64,000 nt of DNA from Plotosus lineatus (GCA_024760905.1 CM045733.1:28016001-28080000), one strand, 5' to 3'; positions 12,228-24,856 are shown, numbered from the stretch's first letter. The notes: generated by a model from the letters alone, not told the origin. Made by a program: numbers and translations.

Positions 12228-12578
12228 TTCTTTTCCTTTCAACTTTTTCCCTTTTTCAGGGGTCGCCACAGCGAATCATCTGATTCGCACATTTGATTGG
12301 GCATAGGTTTTTATATCGGATGCCCTTCCTGACACAACCCTTTAGCAAGGGACAGAAACACGCTGACGGCTTTGCAGCTACTCTTTATTTACGAAAGTCG
12401 GCAATGGTTCTATTACATGCCTCTCACCATAGACAGTGAGAGACATGGCTCGCCTTTGATAACCCAGTTAGCTGCACTGGGGGGGCCAGTGACAACCTTG
12501 TGGAGAGTGTGACTCGAAGCCCCAACCCTAGGATCAGCGATCCAGCACTCTATACCACTAGGCTACCACTGCCCACAA
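12228..12578 (-). mobile_element. complete tRNA-SINE with RTE-type tail
   Basis: Read on the minus strand it has a tRNA-like head with A box and B box near 12578-12505. A core follows with 'gttagctgcactggggggg' (complement) and 'gagagacatggc'. Then come the 'ggatgcccttcctgacaca' block and the tail 'tcaggggtcgccacagcg'. The tail matches the 3' end of the RTE LINE at 40296. Confidence 0.85.
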
Positions 12579-13540
12579 AATTATTAATTAAGCAATTTAT
12601 TATGGCTTGGATATGGCCCTTGGAGTGGCTGCTCACTGAATTCTGGTAACATTGTTTTGCTACACTGGATTTGGTGAACTGGAGACATTTCCCTTTACTC
12701 TTCATTTAAACATAGTCTCGTCAATACTTATATTCTGCAAACTGGGTAGCAAGAGTTAGTCCGGCAGTAGTAATTTTGAATGTGCCTTTAAATGGTGTGT
12801 CTTTATGTCATAGTCCAATGATTGACTGAAATTTGAGTGATCATTCAGTATAAAGGTCAAATACTTTATATTGATAAGATCTACAAACTATAACTTAAGA
12901 AGAAAACAGTTTTTCTGATGTCTCAGTGTAATGTCTGGCAGGTTTCGTGTGCCAGGCCAAATACTGATGATGTCCCTTAAACCTCCACAAATTTGCATGT
13001 AATTTGTTAGGCTCCGGCTCACTGCCAGCATTAGGAACATGGAAATGCAAAGTCAATCATCACTAGCAAAATCAGATACAAAAGGCAGCAAAGTAGGCTA
13101 CATCTTCATGCAAGCAAAAACCAGTAGGGGCTTAAATACAATTAATTGACAGATGCGACAAAGCACTTAGTTCCCAAAAACCTTTTCCTATTTACTTAAA
13201 TAAACCATGTAAAATAGGTGACTTCTTGTGTAGTTTGGCAGGAAGGTGATTTGCTTGTCACTTCTTGTGTGAATCCAAGTTTTGGACCTCACCTCAGAGG
13301 TTGCCATAGATTAACAGAACCCTTGTACAGATGATTAATATGATCATAATTACCATATTGATGTGATAAGCGCCCAGGCTGCTTTAAAAATTGTAGTGGG
13401 TGGGCGCTTATTAAAATATTCCCATAAAGTGGAACGGTAAGTGCTTATTACATTCGAGGTGGAGAACATGAATAATAACAGGACAATAAAAGAGTTTTAC
13501 TGGTATTTGCATTATTCACTTTGTGGTATCAACCAAATTA
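12579..13540. other. mostly unrecognised, one DNA-transposon scrap
   Basis: Around 13365-13460 phrases like 'gggcgcttatt' suggest a decayed DNA-transposon end. The rest shows nothing recognised. Confidence 0.4.
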
Positions 13541-13790
13541 CAGATGCTCCCCGACTTACGTTTTTAATTGGCTCCAGACAGCCGAACGTAAGTTGAAAGT
13601 GAGCGTAAGTTGTTACAGTGACGTGTGACGTATGATGCTCATACTGTACTATACATCCATAAATGCCATTACCGTATCTCATAAAACACCCTTAAATCAA
13701 TTATTATAAACATAAAATTGTAAAATAATATTAAATATATCAAATAATATCAACATTACGTATAATTCTGTTTGTCATAATAATAACGAA
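13541..13790. mobile_element. Tigger-like MITE, left end
   Basis: It begins cagatgctccccgactta after TA and matches the left 200 bp of the copies at 40082 and 62607, including 'ctgtactatacatccataa'. The right half is absent. Confidence 0.75.
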
Positions 13791-13859
13791 TGTTTCTTAT
13801 TTTTACACTCACAACCGAAAGAGGGCACCAATACCTGCTCATCCTGTACCACTGAAGAA

Positions 13860-14330
13860 ATGGCCCCAAAAAGAAAACCCTATTCTGCGGATTACAAGCT
13901 GCAATTACTGAAATATGCAGCAGAAAATAGTAATCAAGCAGCAGAAATAGAGATTGGCGTGAACGAGAAACTTGTGAGCGACTGACAAAAAGCAGAGATT
14001 ACTATTACTACAATGAAGAAAACAAAAAAAAGCGAATCGCAGGCTAAAGGCTAGATGTCCACAGCCAGAGGAACGAATTCGCCCAGGGGTGCTTGAGCAA
14101 CGTGCCCCAGGAAGGGGCTTGTCAACAGCACAGTTCTGTCTACACACACGGGTAGTTGCCAAGGAGATGAATATAAATGAGTTTGCGTGAGGACCATCTT
14201 GGTGTTACCGCTTCATTCAACGCAACCCCTTCTCTATAGGAGCGAGGACCACAACATCAAAAAATCTGCAAGCACACTTGCAAGCCAAAGTAGACAGTTT
14301 CCATGAGTTTGTGACTTATATATATATTTT
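13860..14330 (+). pseudogene. pogo/Tigger-type transposase N-terminal remnant
   Basis: The + strand starts MAPKRKPYSADYKLQLLKYA and continues with EIGVNEKLVSDWQKAEI-like sequence once a stop is ignored. This is the N-terminal DNA-binding helix-turn-helix typical of pogo-type proteins. A later STAQF-type region and an FIQRNPFSI-like region remain. Multiple stops show it is dead. The first stop is the TGA at about 13982. Confidence 0.65.
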
Positions 14331-14344
14331 TTTTTCTTTATTAC

Positions 14345-14403
14345 GCATATTTTTAGCCAATGCGACTTGTACTGCGGCGTGACATATAGTCCGAAAAATA
14401 TGG
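14345..14403. mobile_element. DNA-transposon end fragment
   Basis: 'gcgacttgtactgcgg' and 'tagtccgaaaaatatgg' match the end type seen at 3022-3127. Its position after the pogo remnant suggests it is the right end of that element. GT repeats follow at 14417-14441. Confidence 0.5.
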
Positions 14404-14417
14404 AAGTATATTAAATG

Positions 14418-14450
<33 letters not shown>

Positions 14451-14456
14451 ATATGT

Positions 14457-14739
14457 CTTCTTCTTTCGGCTGTTCCCTTCAGGGGTCGCCACAGCAATTG
14501 ATCTGCCTCAATCTCACCCTATCCTCTGCGTCTTCTACTCTTACTCCAACTACCTTCATGTCCTCCTTCACCACATCCATAAATCTTCTCTTTGGTCTTC
14601 CTCTACGCCTTCCGCCTGGTAGTTCCAACCTCAGCATCCTACTACCAATATACTCCCCCAAACTACTCCCTACTCTGTACATGTCCAAACCAGCTCAAAT
14701 CTAGCCTCTCTGACTTTGTCTCCAAAACCTCTTACATGT
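14457..14739 (-). pseudogene. RTE-type LINE, 3' fragment
   Basis: The minus strand encodes the extreme C-terminus ([20 protein letters not shown] ... INCCGDP stop) and a short tail of CTT-type units. It is 5'-truncated after about 280 bp, as expected for a dead-on-arrival LINE copy. Confidence 0.85.
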
Positions 14740-14746
14740 ATATACA

Positions 14747-14976
14747 CAGGGATCCCTCACTTTCCGTGGGTAATTGGGACTCAGATCCCCCGGCGACCAC
14801 TGAATTCCACAAAGCAGGATTACGACCCCCCCCCCCCCCCACGACTGACGTATACGTACATGTATGTGTATATATAATATCAATAAAAACATATTCAATG
14901 CTATAAATGATTATAGTAACAATTAAACATTAAAAAATAATGCCTGAAATGCACATAAAATATAATTTTAATTTGA
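14747..14976. mobile_element. MITE fragment, 'cagggatccctc' family
   Basis: It begins cacagggatccctcacttt and shares the 'atataatatcaataaaaac' interior with the copy at 2109. It ends where a LINE tail begins, so the LINE may have inserted into it. Confidence 0.6.
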
Positions 14977-16974
14977 TCTTCTTCTTCTTTTCCTTTCGGC
15001 TGTTCCCTTCAGGGGTCGCCACAGCGAATCATCTGCCTCCATCTCACCCTATCCTTTGCATCTTCTTTTCTTACACCAACGACCTTCATGTCCTCCTTCA
15101 CCACATCCATAAATCGTCTCTTTGGTCTTCCTCTAGGCCTTCTGCCTGGTAGTTCCAGCCTCAGCATCCTATTACCAATATACTCACTATCCCTCCTCTG
15201 TACATGTCCAAACCATCTCAATCTAGCCTCTCTGACTTTGTCTCCAAAACATCTAACATGTGCTGTCCCTCTGATGTTACTCCCAAAGAGAACCTCAACA
15301 TTTTCATCTCTGCTACCTCCAGCTCTGCCTCCTGTCTTTTCCCCAGGGCCACTGTTTCTAAACCATACAACATCGCTGGCCTCAACACTGTCTTGTACAC
15401 TTTTCCTTTCATTCTTGCCGATACCCTCCTATCACACATCACACCGAACACTTTTCGCCAACCATTCCAACCTGCCTGCACATGCTTCTTCACCTCTTTT
15501 CCACACTCTCCATTGCTCTGGATTGTTGAGCCTAAGTACTTAAAATCCTCCACCTTCTTTATCTCTGCCCCCTGTAACCTCACCGTTCCTCTTGGGTCCT
15601 TGTCGTTCACACACATGTATTCTGTCTTACTGAGACTAACCTTCATTCCCTTCCTTTCCAGGGCATACCGCCACCTCTCTAGATTTTCCTGCACTTGTTC
15701 TCTGCTCTCACTACAGATCACAATGTCATCTGCAAACATCATATCATCTTGTCTAACCTCGTCTGTCCGCCTGTCCATCACCACAGTGAACAAGAAGGGG
15801 CTGAGAGCTGACCATTGATGCAGTCCCACCTCCACCTTGAACTCTTCTGTCACACCGACAGCACACCTCACCACTGTCTTACATCTCTCATGCATGTCCT
15901 GCACCACTCTAACATACTTCTCTGCCACTCCAGACTTCCTCATGCAATACCACAGTTCTTCTCTCGGCACCCTGTCATATGCTTTCTCCATATCCACAAA
16001 GGCACAATGCAGCTCCGTCTGACCTTCTCTGTACTTCTCCATTAACATCCTCAAGGCAAACTGCATCTGTGGTGCTCTTTCTTGGCATGAAACCAAACTG
16101 TTGTTCACAAATGCTGACCTCTGCCCTTAGTCTAGCTTCCACTATTATTTCCCATAACTTCATCGTATGGCTCATCAACTTTATCCCTCTGCAGTGGCCA
16201 CAACTCTGCACGTCTCCCTTGTTCTTAAAAATGGGCACCAGCACACTTCTCCTCCATTCCTCTGGCATCCTCTCACTCTCTAAGACCTTGTTGCATGTTC
16301 TTGTCAGAAAATCTACTGCTTCCTCTCCTAGACACTTCCATACCTCCACCTGTATGTCATCAGGACCAACTGCCTTTCCATTCTTCATCCTCTTCAATGC
16401 CCTCCTCACTTCACCCTTACTAATCTTTGATACTTCCTGGTCCTCAACAGTCACCTCTTCTACTCTTTTTTTTCTCTCATTTTCCTCATTCATCAGCTCT
16501 TCAAAGTACTCTTTCCATCTTCCCAGCACACTTCTGTCATCAGTCAATACATTTCCCTCTCTGTCCTTTATCAATCTAAATTGCTGCACGTCCTTCCCAT
16601 CTCTATTCCTCTGCTGTGCCAACCTGTATAAATCATTTTCTCCCTCTTTACTTTCCAACCGAGCATACAAGTCATCATACGTGCTCTGTTTGGCCTTTGA
16701 CACCGCTACCTTTGCCTTACACTGTGTCTCCCTGTACTCCTGTTTACTCTCTTTGGTTTTCTCAATGTCTCACTTCTTTTTAGCTAACCTCTTCCTTTGT
16801 ACACACTCCTGCACTTCCTCATTCCACCACCAAGTCTCCTTATCTACTTTCCTTCCAGATGACATACCAAGTATTCTCCTACCTGTCTCCCTGATCACAT
16901 TAGCTGTAGTTGTCCAGTCATCTGGAAGCACTTCCTGACCACCCAAAGCCTGTTTCAACTCCTCCTTGGGAGTC
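14977..16974 (-). pseudogene. RTE-type LINE, 5'-truncated copy of about 2 kb
   Basis: The minus strand carries reverse transcriptase blocks in order: [69 protein letters not shown] (FADD catalytic motif) and the [15 protein letters not shown]-terminus. The 3' tail is a CTT-type run. The reading frame changes near 15290, 15830 and 16040. It is cut at 16974 against a Tigger-like element. Confidence 0.9.
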
Positions 16975-16977
16975 TTG

Positions 16978-17570
16978 GGCCCTTGACTATTCGCGGTTTT
17001 GCACCCACGGTTTGAGTATTCGCTGACTGCCGAGCAGGGTGCGGTTAGCAGTGAGCTCCCATAGCAGCTCACGATACAAGTTGTTGCGTGCTTAGTTGCC
17101 CGAAGCTGAAGCTGCTCATAGCTGTAGTAGGAACGACAGATCATAAACGAGCATAGTGCAAAACATGAACAAACAAATAAAACGAACAAAGAAACAATTT
17201 GACTCCGAGAACTCTGCGACGTCGCCCTCTAGGCAGCGCCATTTTTAAAACGAGTGTTTTACAACAGTATATGCTGGATAATGTTTATATTTTATCATCA
17301 ATAAAAATAAAAGTAAAAATTGAAAAGTTTTTCTTCATCATTACTATATTTTACTACATTAATACTGAATTAATCAGTAAGACTGTCTATAGAATGTGTT
17401 TTAGAAGCATATTTTAATGCATGTAATAGATACATTGTATTTTACTTCCGGCTGCTCATTCGTGCATGTGACGTGATACATGGGATTTTACTTCCGGGTA
17501 CAAAACTCGCGGATTATCTCGATTCGCGGGAGGGCTCGGAACCAAACTCCCGCGAATGTCAAGGGCCTAC

Positions 17571-17572
<2 letters not shown>
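16978..17572. mobile_element. Tigger-like MITE, 'gggcccttgac' family
   Basis: The ends are inverted copies (gggcccttgactattcgcgg; the other end reads gggcccttgacattcgcgg on the opposite strand), and TA follows the right end at 17573. A related copy lies at 57722-58199. No intact open frame. Confidence 0.65.

Positions 17573-17573
<1 letters not shown>

Positions 17574-17642
<69 letters not shown>
17574..17642. repeat. (GT)n(TA)n microsatellite
   Basis: About 13 GT units followed by about 20 TA units. Confidence 0.95.
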
Positions 17643-17648
<6 letters not shown>

Positions 17649-17657
17649 ACCCACACA

Positions 17658-18948
17658 CAGTCGGCCCCCAACTTATGAGGACACCTGTGTACGAAATCCC
17701 CGGTTTATGAAAACTATTTTTCCAAGTTTCCGTCACCGAGATACAAAACAACCACCTCTTACGAAAAGAAATTCAAACGCGCCAATCAATATTTCACACG
17801 ACGCGCGAGTTGCTCTCTCATTGGTTGTCTCTCAACATCCCGCCCCGCTGGCCTCCCAAATAGAGACAGAAGGAAGCTTAACTCTTTAGTTTTTAGTTTA
17901 GTTTTTCTTCTTCTTCTACTTTCGGCTGCTCCCTTCAGGGGTCGCCACAGCAAATCATCCTCCTCCATCTCACCCTGTCCTCTGCATCTTCTTTTCTGAC
18001 TCCAACGACCGTCATGTCTTCCTTCACCACATCCATAAATCTCTTCTTTGGTCTTCCTCGAGGCCTTCTGCCTGGTAGTTCCAACCTCAGCATCCTACTG
18101 CCAATATACTCACTATCCCTCCTCTGTACATGTCCAAACCATCTCAATCTAGCCTCTTTGACTTTGTCTCCAAAACATCTTAGATGGGCTGTCCCTCTGA
18201 TATACTCATTTCTGATCCTATCCATCCTCGTTTCTCCCAGAGAGAACCTCAACATTTTCATCTCCGCGACCTCCAGCTCTGCCTCCTGCCTTTTCCTCAG
18301 CGCCACTGTTTCTAAGCCATACAACATCGCTGGCCTCACCACCGTCTTGTACACTTTTCCCTTCATTCTTGCTGACACTCTCCTATCGCACATCACACCG
18401 GATACTTTTCTCCAACCATTCCAGCCTGCCTGCACACGCTTCTTCACCTCTTTTCCACACTTTCCATTGCTCTGGATTGTTGAGCCTAAGTACTTAAAAT
18501 CCTCCACCTTCATTATCTCTGCTCCCTGTAACAGCATCGTTTTTCCTGGGTCCTTCTCATTCACACACATGTATTCTGATTTTCTGAGGCTAACCTTCAT
18601 TCCTCTCCTTTCCAGGGCATACCTCCACCTCTCTAGATTTTCCTGCACTTGTTCTCTGCTCTCACTACAGATCACAATGTCATCTGCAAACATCTTAAGT
18701 TGTTTAATTCAGTAAATGTTTAATAAATGTGGGCGCATTCGAGCACATCTGGTATTCCAATCCCTCAAGGAATCAAATTAAAGTTGAGTTTGTCAAGCAG
18801 GGAATGGGCTTAGAATTCCACGTCTTGTGGGCATGGCCCACAGCGCGTGCGCAAGGGAGAGAGAGAGACAAGGAATAACGCTTTAGTTTTTCGTTTATTT
18901 TTTTAGTTATTTTAATTCAGTAAATGTTTAATAAATTTGGCATAGCCT
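17658..18948 (+). mobile_element. Tigger-like MITE interrupted by a LINE
   Basis: The left end cagtcggcccccaacttatg matches the copy at 25128. Both carry CCAAT-type motifs ('gcgccaatcaat', 'ctcattgg'). The LINE at 17905-18694 splits it exactly where the 25128 copy reads 'tagtttttaaagttg'. The right end is lost. Confidence 0.75.
17905..18694 (-). pseudogene. RTE-type LINE, 5'-truncated copy
   Basis: A continuous minus-strand frame of 252 codons begins [15 protein letters not shown] at the truncation point and runs to the GDP stop near 17938. This is the C-terminal third of the LINE protein, with the catalytic FADD motif. The intact frame suggests a fairly recent insertion, but without endonuclease or promoter it is inert. 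Confidence 0.9.
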
Positions 18949-18949
18949 A

Positions 18950-19050
18950 CCCTAGGATAGCCTACAGACAAACTAATTCGATTTAAGTCATTTTTCGACT
19001 TAAGTCGTCTCTCCTGGAACCAATTAAAGACCCAAGCCGAGGTATACCTG
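18950..19050. mobile_element. small DNA-transposon fragment
   Basis: 'cgacttaagtcg' type sequence ending 'gaggtatacctgta', resembling the scrap at 62541-62590. Confidence 0.4.
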
Positions 19051-19429
19051 TAAAATAAATAATAATGTCACAATGGCCTTCAGAGGAAAGAGTAGCTGAT
19101 GGAGTGAATGGATCTTCATACAGGTTCAGTGGAGTAAAGTCACACAAATTAAAGCCTGAAGTATTGTATATTCACATGAATAGTTCCCCATGTTTTTACA
19201 CCTGAAAACCTCGTCGTTGTTTTCTTTCTATCAAACTGTGACACAGGACAACCAAAAAAAATCCAATTCAATTCAATTTATTGAAAAATCAAATGGTTAC
19301 AGGTAAACAGGTAAAATTCCTACTTAATGAGTGAGACTCAAAAAATCCAAACAAGTGTTTACACATTGGAACTGCAGTTGGCATAAACATGAATAAAATA
19401 TTTTCTCATTGATATAAACAGGCTGTGCA
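19051..19429. other. unrecognised AT-rich stretch
   Basis: A short 'caattcaattcaattta' run is visible; nothing else is recognised. Confidence 0.4.
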
Positions 19430-20230
19430 AACTTCAGCTCGGCCAAAGCGCGTTGCCTGAAACTTTATCACCGCGCAATACAACACTCCTGCGTCTGCAA
19501 TTCATTCCTGTCTCGAGCGACAAATTATCCGACATGCTCTGATTCCATGAGTGACGGACTGCACTGACCAATCAGAAAACTTGAAAGCTGCGCTCCGCCC
19601 AATAGTGAAGCTTCAGTTCTGTTTACGAACCACCCGTCCGTTTCCGGATTCTGCCGCTGTCCCGTGTTTGGCTAATAGTTGGCTAGGCCCTAATGAAACA
19701 CGCTGAAGAAGAAAGTATTGAGCCAAACGTATTACATTAACAAGCAAACTCAAAGTATAGTATCCACCCAAGTTGTGCTCCACCTGCATGAGGAGAGAAA
19801 ACACTATGTTGCGTGTTTCTTCGGCTTTAGAAAGCGCTGTAGCCGCGCTAAGCGTATTGCTTTAAGCACAGCGATTAGCCAGCGGTCTATTAGTAGGACG
19901 GTGAGTTGTACTTTTTTCCCTATAATATACGGCTTGAACGCATAAATAAAATGCTTTACCTGTTTTCATCGCTGCGGTCATCTATTCGATTCATTTTGTC
20001 CCAGTTTAAAGAAATTCCCATTGTGTCCAGTACAAGGAAATCGGGCGCTTCTTACCCCCACTGAAGCGAAGAGTTCGGGAAACTCACTATGGAAAGCCCT
20101 CAGGGGCAAAACTCAGCCAAGCGCCAAACCAGGTGGAGATCCGTGCGCCACGCCCACTTCTCCACTCATCAATACCTCCACTGTACTCCTCCTGTCTTCA
20201 CATGCTGTCAGAACGGTCATCAGCATAAGC
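19430..20230 (+). promoter_or_regulatory. CpG-rich promoter-like block with splice donor
   Basis: CpG dinucleotides are dense here and sparse on both sides. Two CCAAT-type boxes (gaccaatcag near 19578 and gcccaatag near 19596) precede a possible start region. A consensus donor, acg|gtgagt, sits at 19900/19901, so 19640-19900 could be a first exon. The only ATG frame before the donor is short (MKHAEEESIEPNVLH, from 19693). The block could be an untranslated first exon of the downstream gene, a lncRNA promoter or an unrelated promoter. Confidence 0.5.
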
Positions 20231-20706
20231 TACCGACTTCAACTCCTTCTTATTAGTGAAGAGGTTTCAGTAGTGGGTTCATTTTTTTTTTTTTTTTTTC
20301 AGTTTATTGATGATTTTTTTTTTGTCTATGTAATCTGAGCTGTGTATACTTTGCTTGTTATAGACTAATGCTATTAGCATATGTGTTACAGAAACAGATG
20401 ATAATTTTTGTGTCTGACATTTTTCAATTTATTCCAACAACAAAAGACTTGAACATTAAACTTTTGTAATTCCAACTTCTCAAGTGAAAAATGGGACTTA
20501 CGGTCTGGCAGAAACTCCCTAGAAATGTGCTCTTCTTGTGCTAATTTCATTGCATCATTGATTAGATGTGTAAAATACATACACAGCTATAGCCTACTAA
20601 TAAACTAAAGTACTCAGTGATTCCACAGTCAGATGGGATTTGTGTTCAGTGTTGTTTTTTAGACAAATAATTTATGATATAAATAGATCCCATCAACCCA
20701 TTCATC
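20231..20706. other. unrecognised stretch with T-runs
   Basis: T-runs at 20281-20299 and 20316-20324. No gene or repeat end seen. Confidence 0.4.
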
Positions 20707-21048
20707 TTCTCCTTTTTCCCTTTTTCTCAGGGAAACAACTCTACAACAACTCATCTGATTCACATGTTTGATTTGGAGTAGGTTTTTACGTCGGATGCCC
20801 TTCCTGACACAACCCTTTCGCAAGGGACAGAAACACGCTGACGGCTATGCAGCTACTCTTTACAAAAGTCAGCAATGGTTCTTTTACATGAACCTCTCAG
20901 CATAGACAGTAAGAGACATGCTCCGGCTTTGATAACCCAGTTAGCTGCACTGGGGGGGACAGTGACAACCCTGTGGAGAGTGGGACTCGAACCCCCAACC
21001 TTCGGATCAGCGATCCAGCACCCTTTACCATGAGGCCACCACTGCCCC
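20707..21048 (-). mobile_element. tRNA-SINE with RTE-type tail, near complete
   Basis: The tail is decayed (ctccttttt ... tctcaggg). The 'cggatgcccttcctgacaca' block, the core and the tRNA-like head ending 'ccaccactgcccc' are well kept. B-box complement 'ggactcgaaccc' is present. Confidence 0.85.
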
Positions 21049-23304
21049 ATAGAGCCTATCAGCCCAATATAACTTCAATTTACTTTGAAATGCAATCATT
21101 AAAATTCATAAGAATAGAATTTTGATTTGTTTGCACTAATACATCAAATGTTTCCATGAGCCAGCCATTATTGTTAAGGAAAAAGTTTTGTTACACAACA
21201 TTCACACACTTCTTTTAATGTAATTCCACTTTATTTTAAAAAATCCCCCTTAAATATTTCACATTATTATGACTCAATCATTAAAGGAAATGCAATTTGC
21301 ATAAAACAAGTAAATTGATCAAAGATTTTAAACAAAATGTTTGCATTACCTAAATTTAAAGCAAATCAATAAATAAAGTGTCAAGTTAAAATTCGTACTA
21401 TATGCAGTAACCTGTTGTCAAATATTTAAGATGACAATAAAAATCCAGATACACTAAATGGTACTGACTTCTTTATGTGGTATCCACAGTGTGTTTAAGT
21501 GCCAGTAGGCTAAAGGTAAAAACCATTAAAGACTTGTGCTTGGTTTAGTGTTACATTGTGGTGTAAATAAGAAATTAATCACAGTAGCCAGTTAAGATGT
21601 TGACTGACCCATTCTGGCTGGATATAACAAATAATAATGTTACACCGCCACCTTGTGGTCAACATTTCTCACTCCAGCTATATAAAGTTTGATTTTGTTG
21701 AACTGTACTACATATCAGTGCAATGTATGGCAACTGTTGTTCTTTACTATTGTGATGCTGTCATAAAAAAGTTCTGGAAGATCTTGCATGCCAGCATTCT
21801 TAGCTTTTTTTGTCACATGCACTGTCAAAAATTCTCGGATGTCTTATCAAACCTTTCTTGCACAGTATCAAACTCTCACAAGTACCATCAACCTCTCTCA
21901 TTAGGCCATAATCCCAAATTCAAAAGATGCCAACAAAATAAGTTTTGTTCCAAAAACTGGGATGGCACATTATTCTCATTCATTCCTCATTTTAAATGTC
22001 TGTTCTTTCATAAGAAAAAGTTCTCTCTTTGAAACTCAAACAGTGGTGAGATATAAGGGCCATTTTATATTTCATAATAGAGACATTTTCACACCTTTAC
22101 TACGCATTAAATACGAGATACAACTTTGGCTAAACTTCCCTCTGCACTTAAAACCTGTCAGTTATAAGAATATTCCAGAATATCTCAGGAAAGGCTTTAT
22201 TATATTTGGAATAAAACATGATTGAATATACCATTTCATCCAAAACATTTAAAGAAAACTATACCCCAGAATACTTTATTACTCATTACCTTAGAATAAC
22301 AAATTCTTGAGTGAATGTTCTAGAATTGGTGAATGTCCAAGAGTGGGACTAAATTGCATTTTTGCTTTTTTACTAAGAAAATATAGAAGATAGGGAAATG
22401 AATCTCTTCACACATTTTAACAATGATTTCTGACTACTAGCAACTTTGCATCAGGAATAAAATAAAATGAAAATTGCAAAAGGTTATTCACCAAATTGAA
22501 ATAAAAGAAATACCTTCAGTAGTGGATTTTCTATGAAAAGGCTTTTCAAGTGCAGATTGCATAAAATCTTAATTATGCAAATAATTTCCCAGCCTTCAAA
22601 TATACACGAGAGAAAAATATGTCAGGAATACAAAAATATCAAAACTAAAGGTACACATTAAATACTAGTTTGTTCATTTTTCTTCAAATGTAAATTCTAT
22701 AGAAAAATGTTTTTCAGATTATACACATGTACAATAAACAAACCCACATGGAGTTGAATAGTTCAAAGGCAAAGATAAAAATAACATTAAAAGTTCGTTG
22801 TCAGTTTCCTCAAATCTTAGCATTACGTTTTTAGACTCCAGTGTGTGTTGATCTATTTTAATTACAATGCACAGTGTATCCCCATTAACATAATGAAATG
22901 AAAATATTTTTCTGCATCCCAATATACAGACGGCAAAAATATAAATCTATGAGATCTAATTGATTGACAGCATGTAAATTTCTGAAATTTTGATTACAGA
23001 GGTAGATTGAATATATATATATATATTTTAAACTGCCATAAACAGTTACACATAGTCAAATAATTATATTGTTATATAATATTATATTATATATATAACC
23101 GTTTGTTCCAGAGTGCATCATCACATTCATGGTGCCAAGTCATCTTAACACAGATTTGCAAAAATAGCATGAAATTAATGATAATTGATATTCTAGAAAA
23201 ATAATAAAAAATAAAAAGTGTTCAGATTAAGCTGAACCTTAAAAAGTGCCCATGAAAGTGGTAATATCAATACCTCTCAAATACAAAGTAAGACAAGTCT
23301 AAAC
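21049..23304. other. long AT-rich stretch with nothing recognised
   Basis: No domain-bearing frame, repeat end or RNA gene is visible. Open frames at 21637-22225 are AT-rich and lack any motif. Confidence 0.55.
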
Positions 23305-24856
23305 CAGTGGTCCCCTACCACTGGTCCGTGGGCCGGTACCGGTCCGTGGCTCAATTGGTACCGCAGAATAAATAATTCATTATTTTCGTTTTATTTATTA
23401 TCTGAGTTTGAACGAGCTTTAATGTTGAAAAAGTCTTTTATTTTGAAAAATGACCGGATTCTCTTGGTTATATGTTGGTTATTTGAGCGCTAAAATGTAA
23501 CCCACAAGGGGACGGCATATGAACAGAGGCGTGCTGAACATGTTTCAAACAATAGTGGGGATTTTGGGTGAGACTGAGCCCGAGCCATCACTCTCCCAGC
23601 TGGTGCACCATCACCTGTTTTTTTTTTTGTTTGTTTGTTTTTAAGAAAAATTCAAGTTCTACTTCCCAACCAACTTTATTTCAGCTGTTGAAAAATAACA
23701 TTCATGGCGTGATTATTATTATTATTATTTTTATTATTATTATTATTTTTATTATTATTATCATTATTAAAAGTGAAAAAGAGTAATGAAGTATTGTGAA
23801 TGTGGAAGTAAATACTTTATGTTAAACTGGCATTAAAAAGCCACACCACCCCATGACTGTGAACAAGAACTCCCTTTACATGTGATTCAGCAGAAAGCAG
23901 AACAGTAGGGCAATTCCACTGTGGTGGACATTACAACTGTAAGGTGTCTGAGCTATTTCACCCAGTTTCACACAAACATTTGAGGCCATAAGTCCCTAAT
24001 GTTTTATATGGGCATAGTTAAAGTCTTGAAGTATTGAGGCAGGGAAAAGAGATACCCAGTGATGCTTCTATTTCAAAAATATGAGTGTTATGAACGTTAC
24101 AACAAAAATATGCATGAAAACTTTATCGAGGGCGCCACAGAATTTTGCAATTCACTAGCCCCCAGGGCGAATAGGGTGTAAAATGTACCCAATATCAATC
24201 ACTAGCCCTATATAAGTTATGGTTTTGCAGTGAAGTTACAAAAGTAATTTGTAAGAAGCTTACTGATTGGCCAAGTGAGCATGTACACACTGTCCCGAAG
24301 TTTCCATGCAAGGTGGTCAGTGATTCAACACGAGACCTGACAAAATCTATCAATCACTGCCCCATAACTCTAGTAAAAAAAAATTGAGGAGGCCTCTGCA
24401 GATTACTAGTCCATCCAGGCATGCATGTTGCATATTATTCTAAAAAAAATGCTTGTCCAAGGTCCACGGTATTGGACACTATTGGATACTCAGCTGTTTT
24501 CGTCGCACTTTATTTCAAAATTCTCTGAAATGGAACAATAATACATGATTGTGAATTCAAGGTATATAGTCAAACTAGACTTGATAATATACTGAGCTTG
24601 AACCGTCATTCTCCCAGCTGGTGCACCATCACCTGTTTTATTTTTTATTTTTTTAAGAAAAATTTAAGCTCTACTTTCCAACCAACTTTCTTTCAGCTGT
24701 TGAAAAATAACATTCATTGAGTGATTATTGTTATTATTATTATATAATATAAATGTTATATTTACAATACAAACAATCTATGCTCCTGCCCTCCGGTCCG
24801 TGGTAAATTTGACAAGTGTTGACCGTTCGTGGTGATAAAAAGGTTGGGGACCACTG
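23305..24856 (+). mobile_element. hAT-type element with an internal captured segment
   Basis: The left end cagtggtcccctaccactgg and the right end ggttggggaccactg are inverted. Flanking 8-bp sites gtctaaac and atctaaac differ by one base, fitting a hAT target duplication. The interior holds two direct copies of a block beginning 'ctcccagctggtgcacc' (23594 and 24616), between which lies the 820-bp segment duplicated at 28495. No transposase frame survives. Confidence 0.8.
23774..24594 (+). repeat. 820-bp duplicated segment, copy 1
   Basis: From 'tgaaaaagagtaatgaagta' to 'gataatatactg' it is nearly identical to 28495-29322. By eye there are only scattered substitutions plus one small deletion (near 24500). 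It lies inside the hAT element. I recognise no coding domain in it. Confidence 0.85.

Noticed and set aside
13905..14162. Minus-strand open frame of 85 codons
   Set aside because: Antisense of the pogo-type transposase remnant.
15979..16938. Long + strand open frame of 319 codons
   Set aside because: It is the antisense shadow of the RTE LINE reverse transcriptase on the minus strand; the same shadow appears at 40352-41557.
20021..20338. Open frame of 105 codons after the CpG-rich block
   Set aside because: No domain, ends in a T-run translation and has no convincing splice context.
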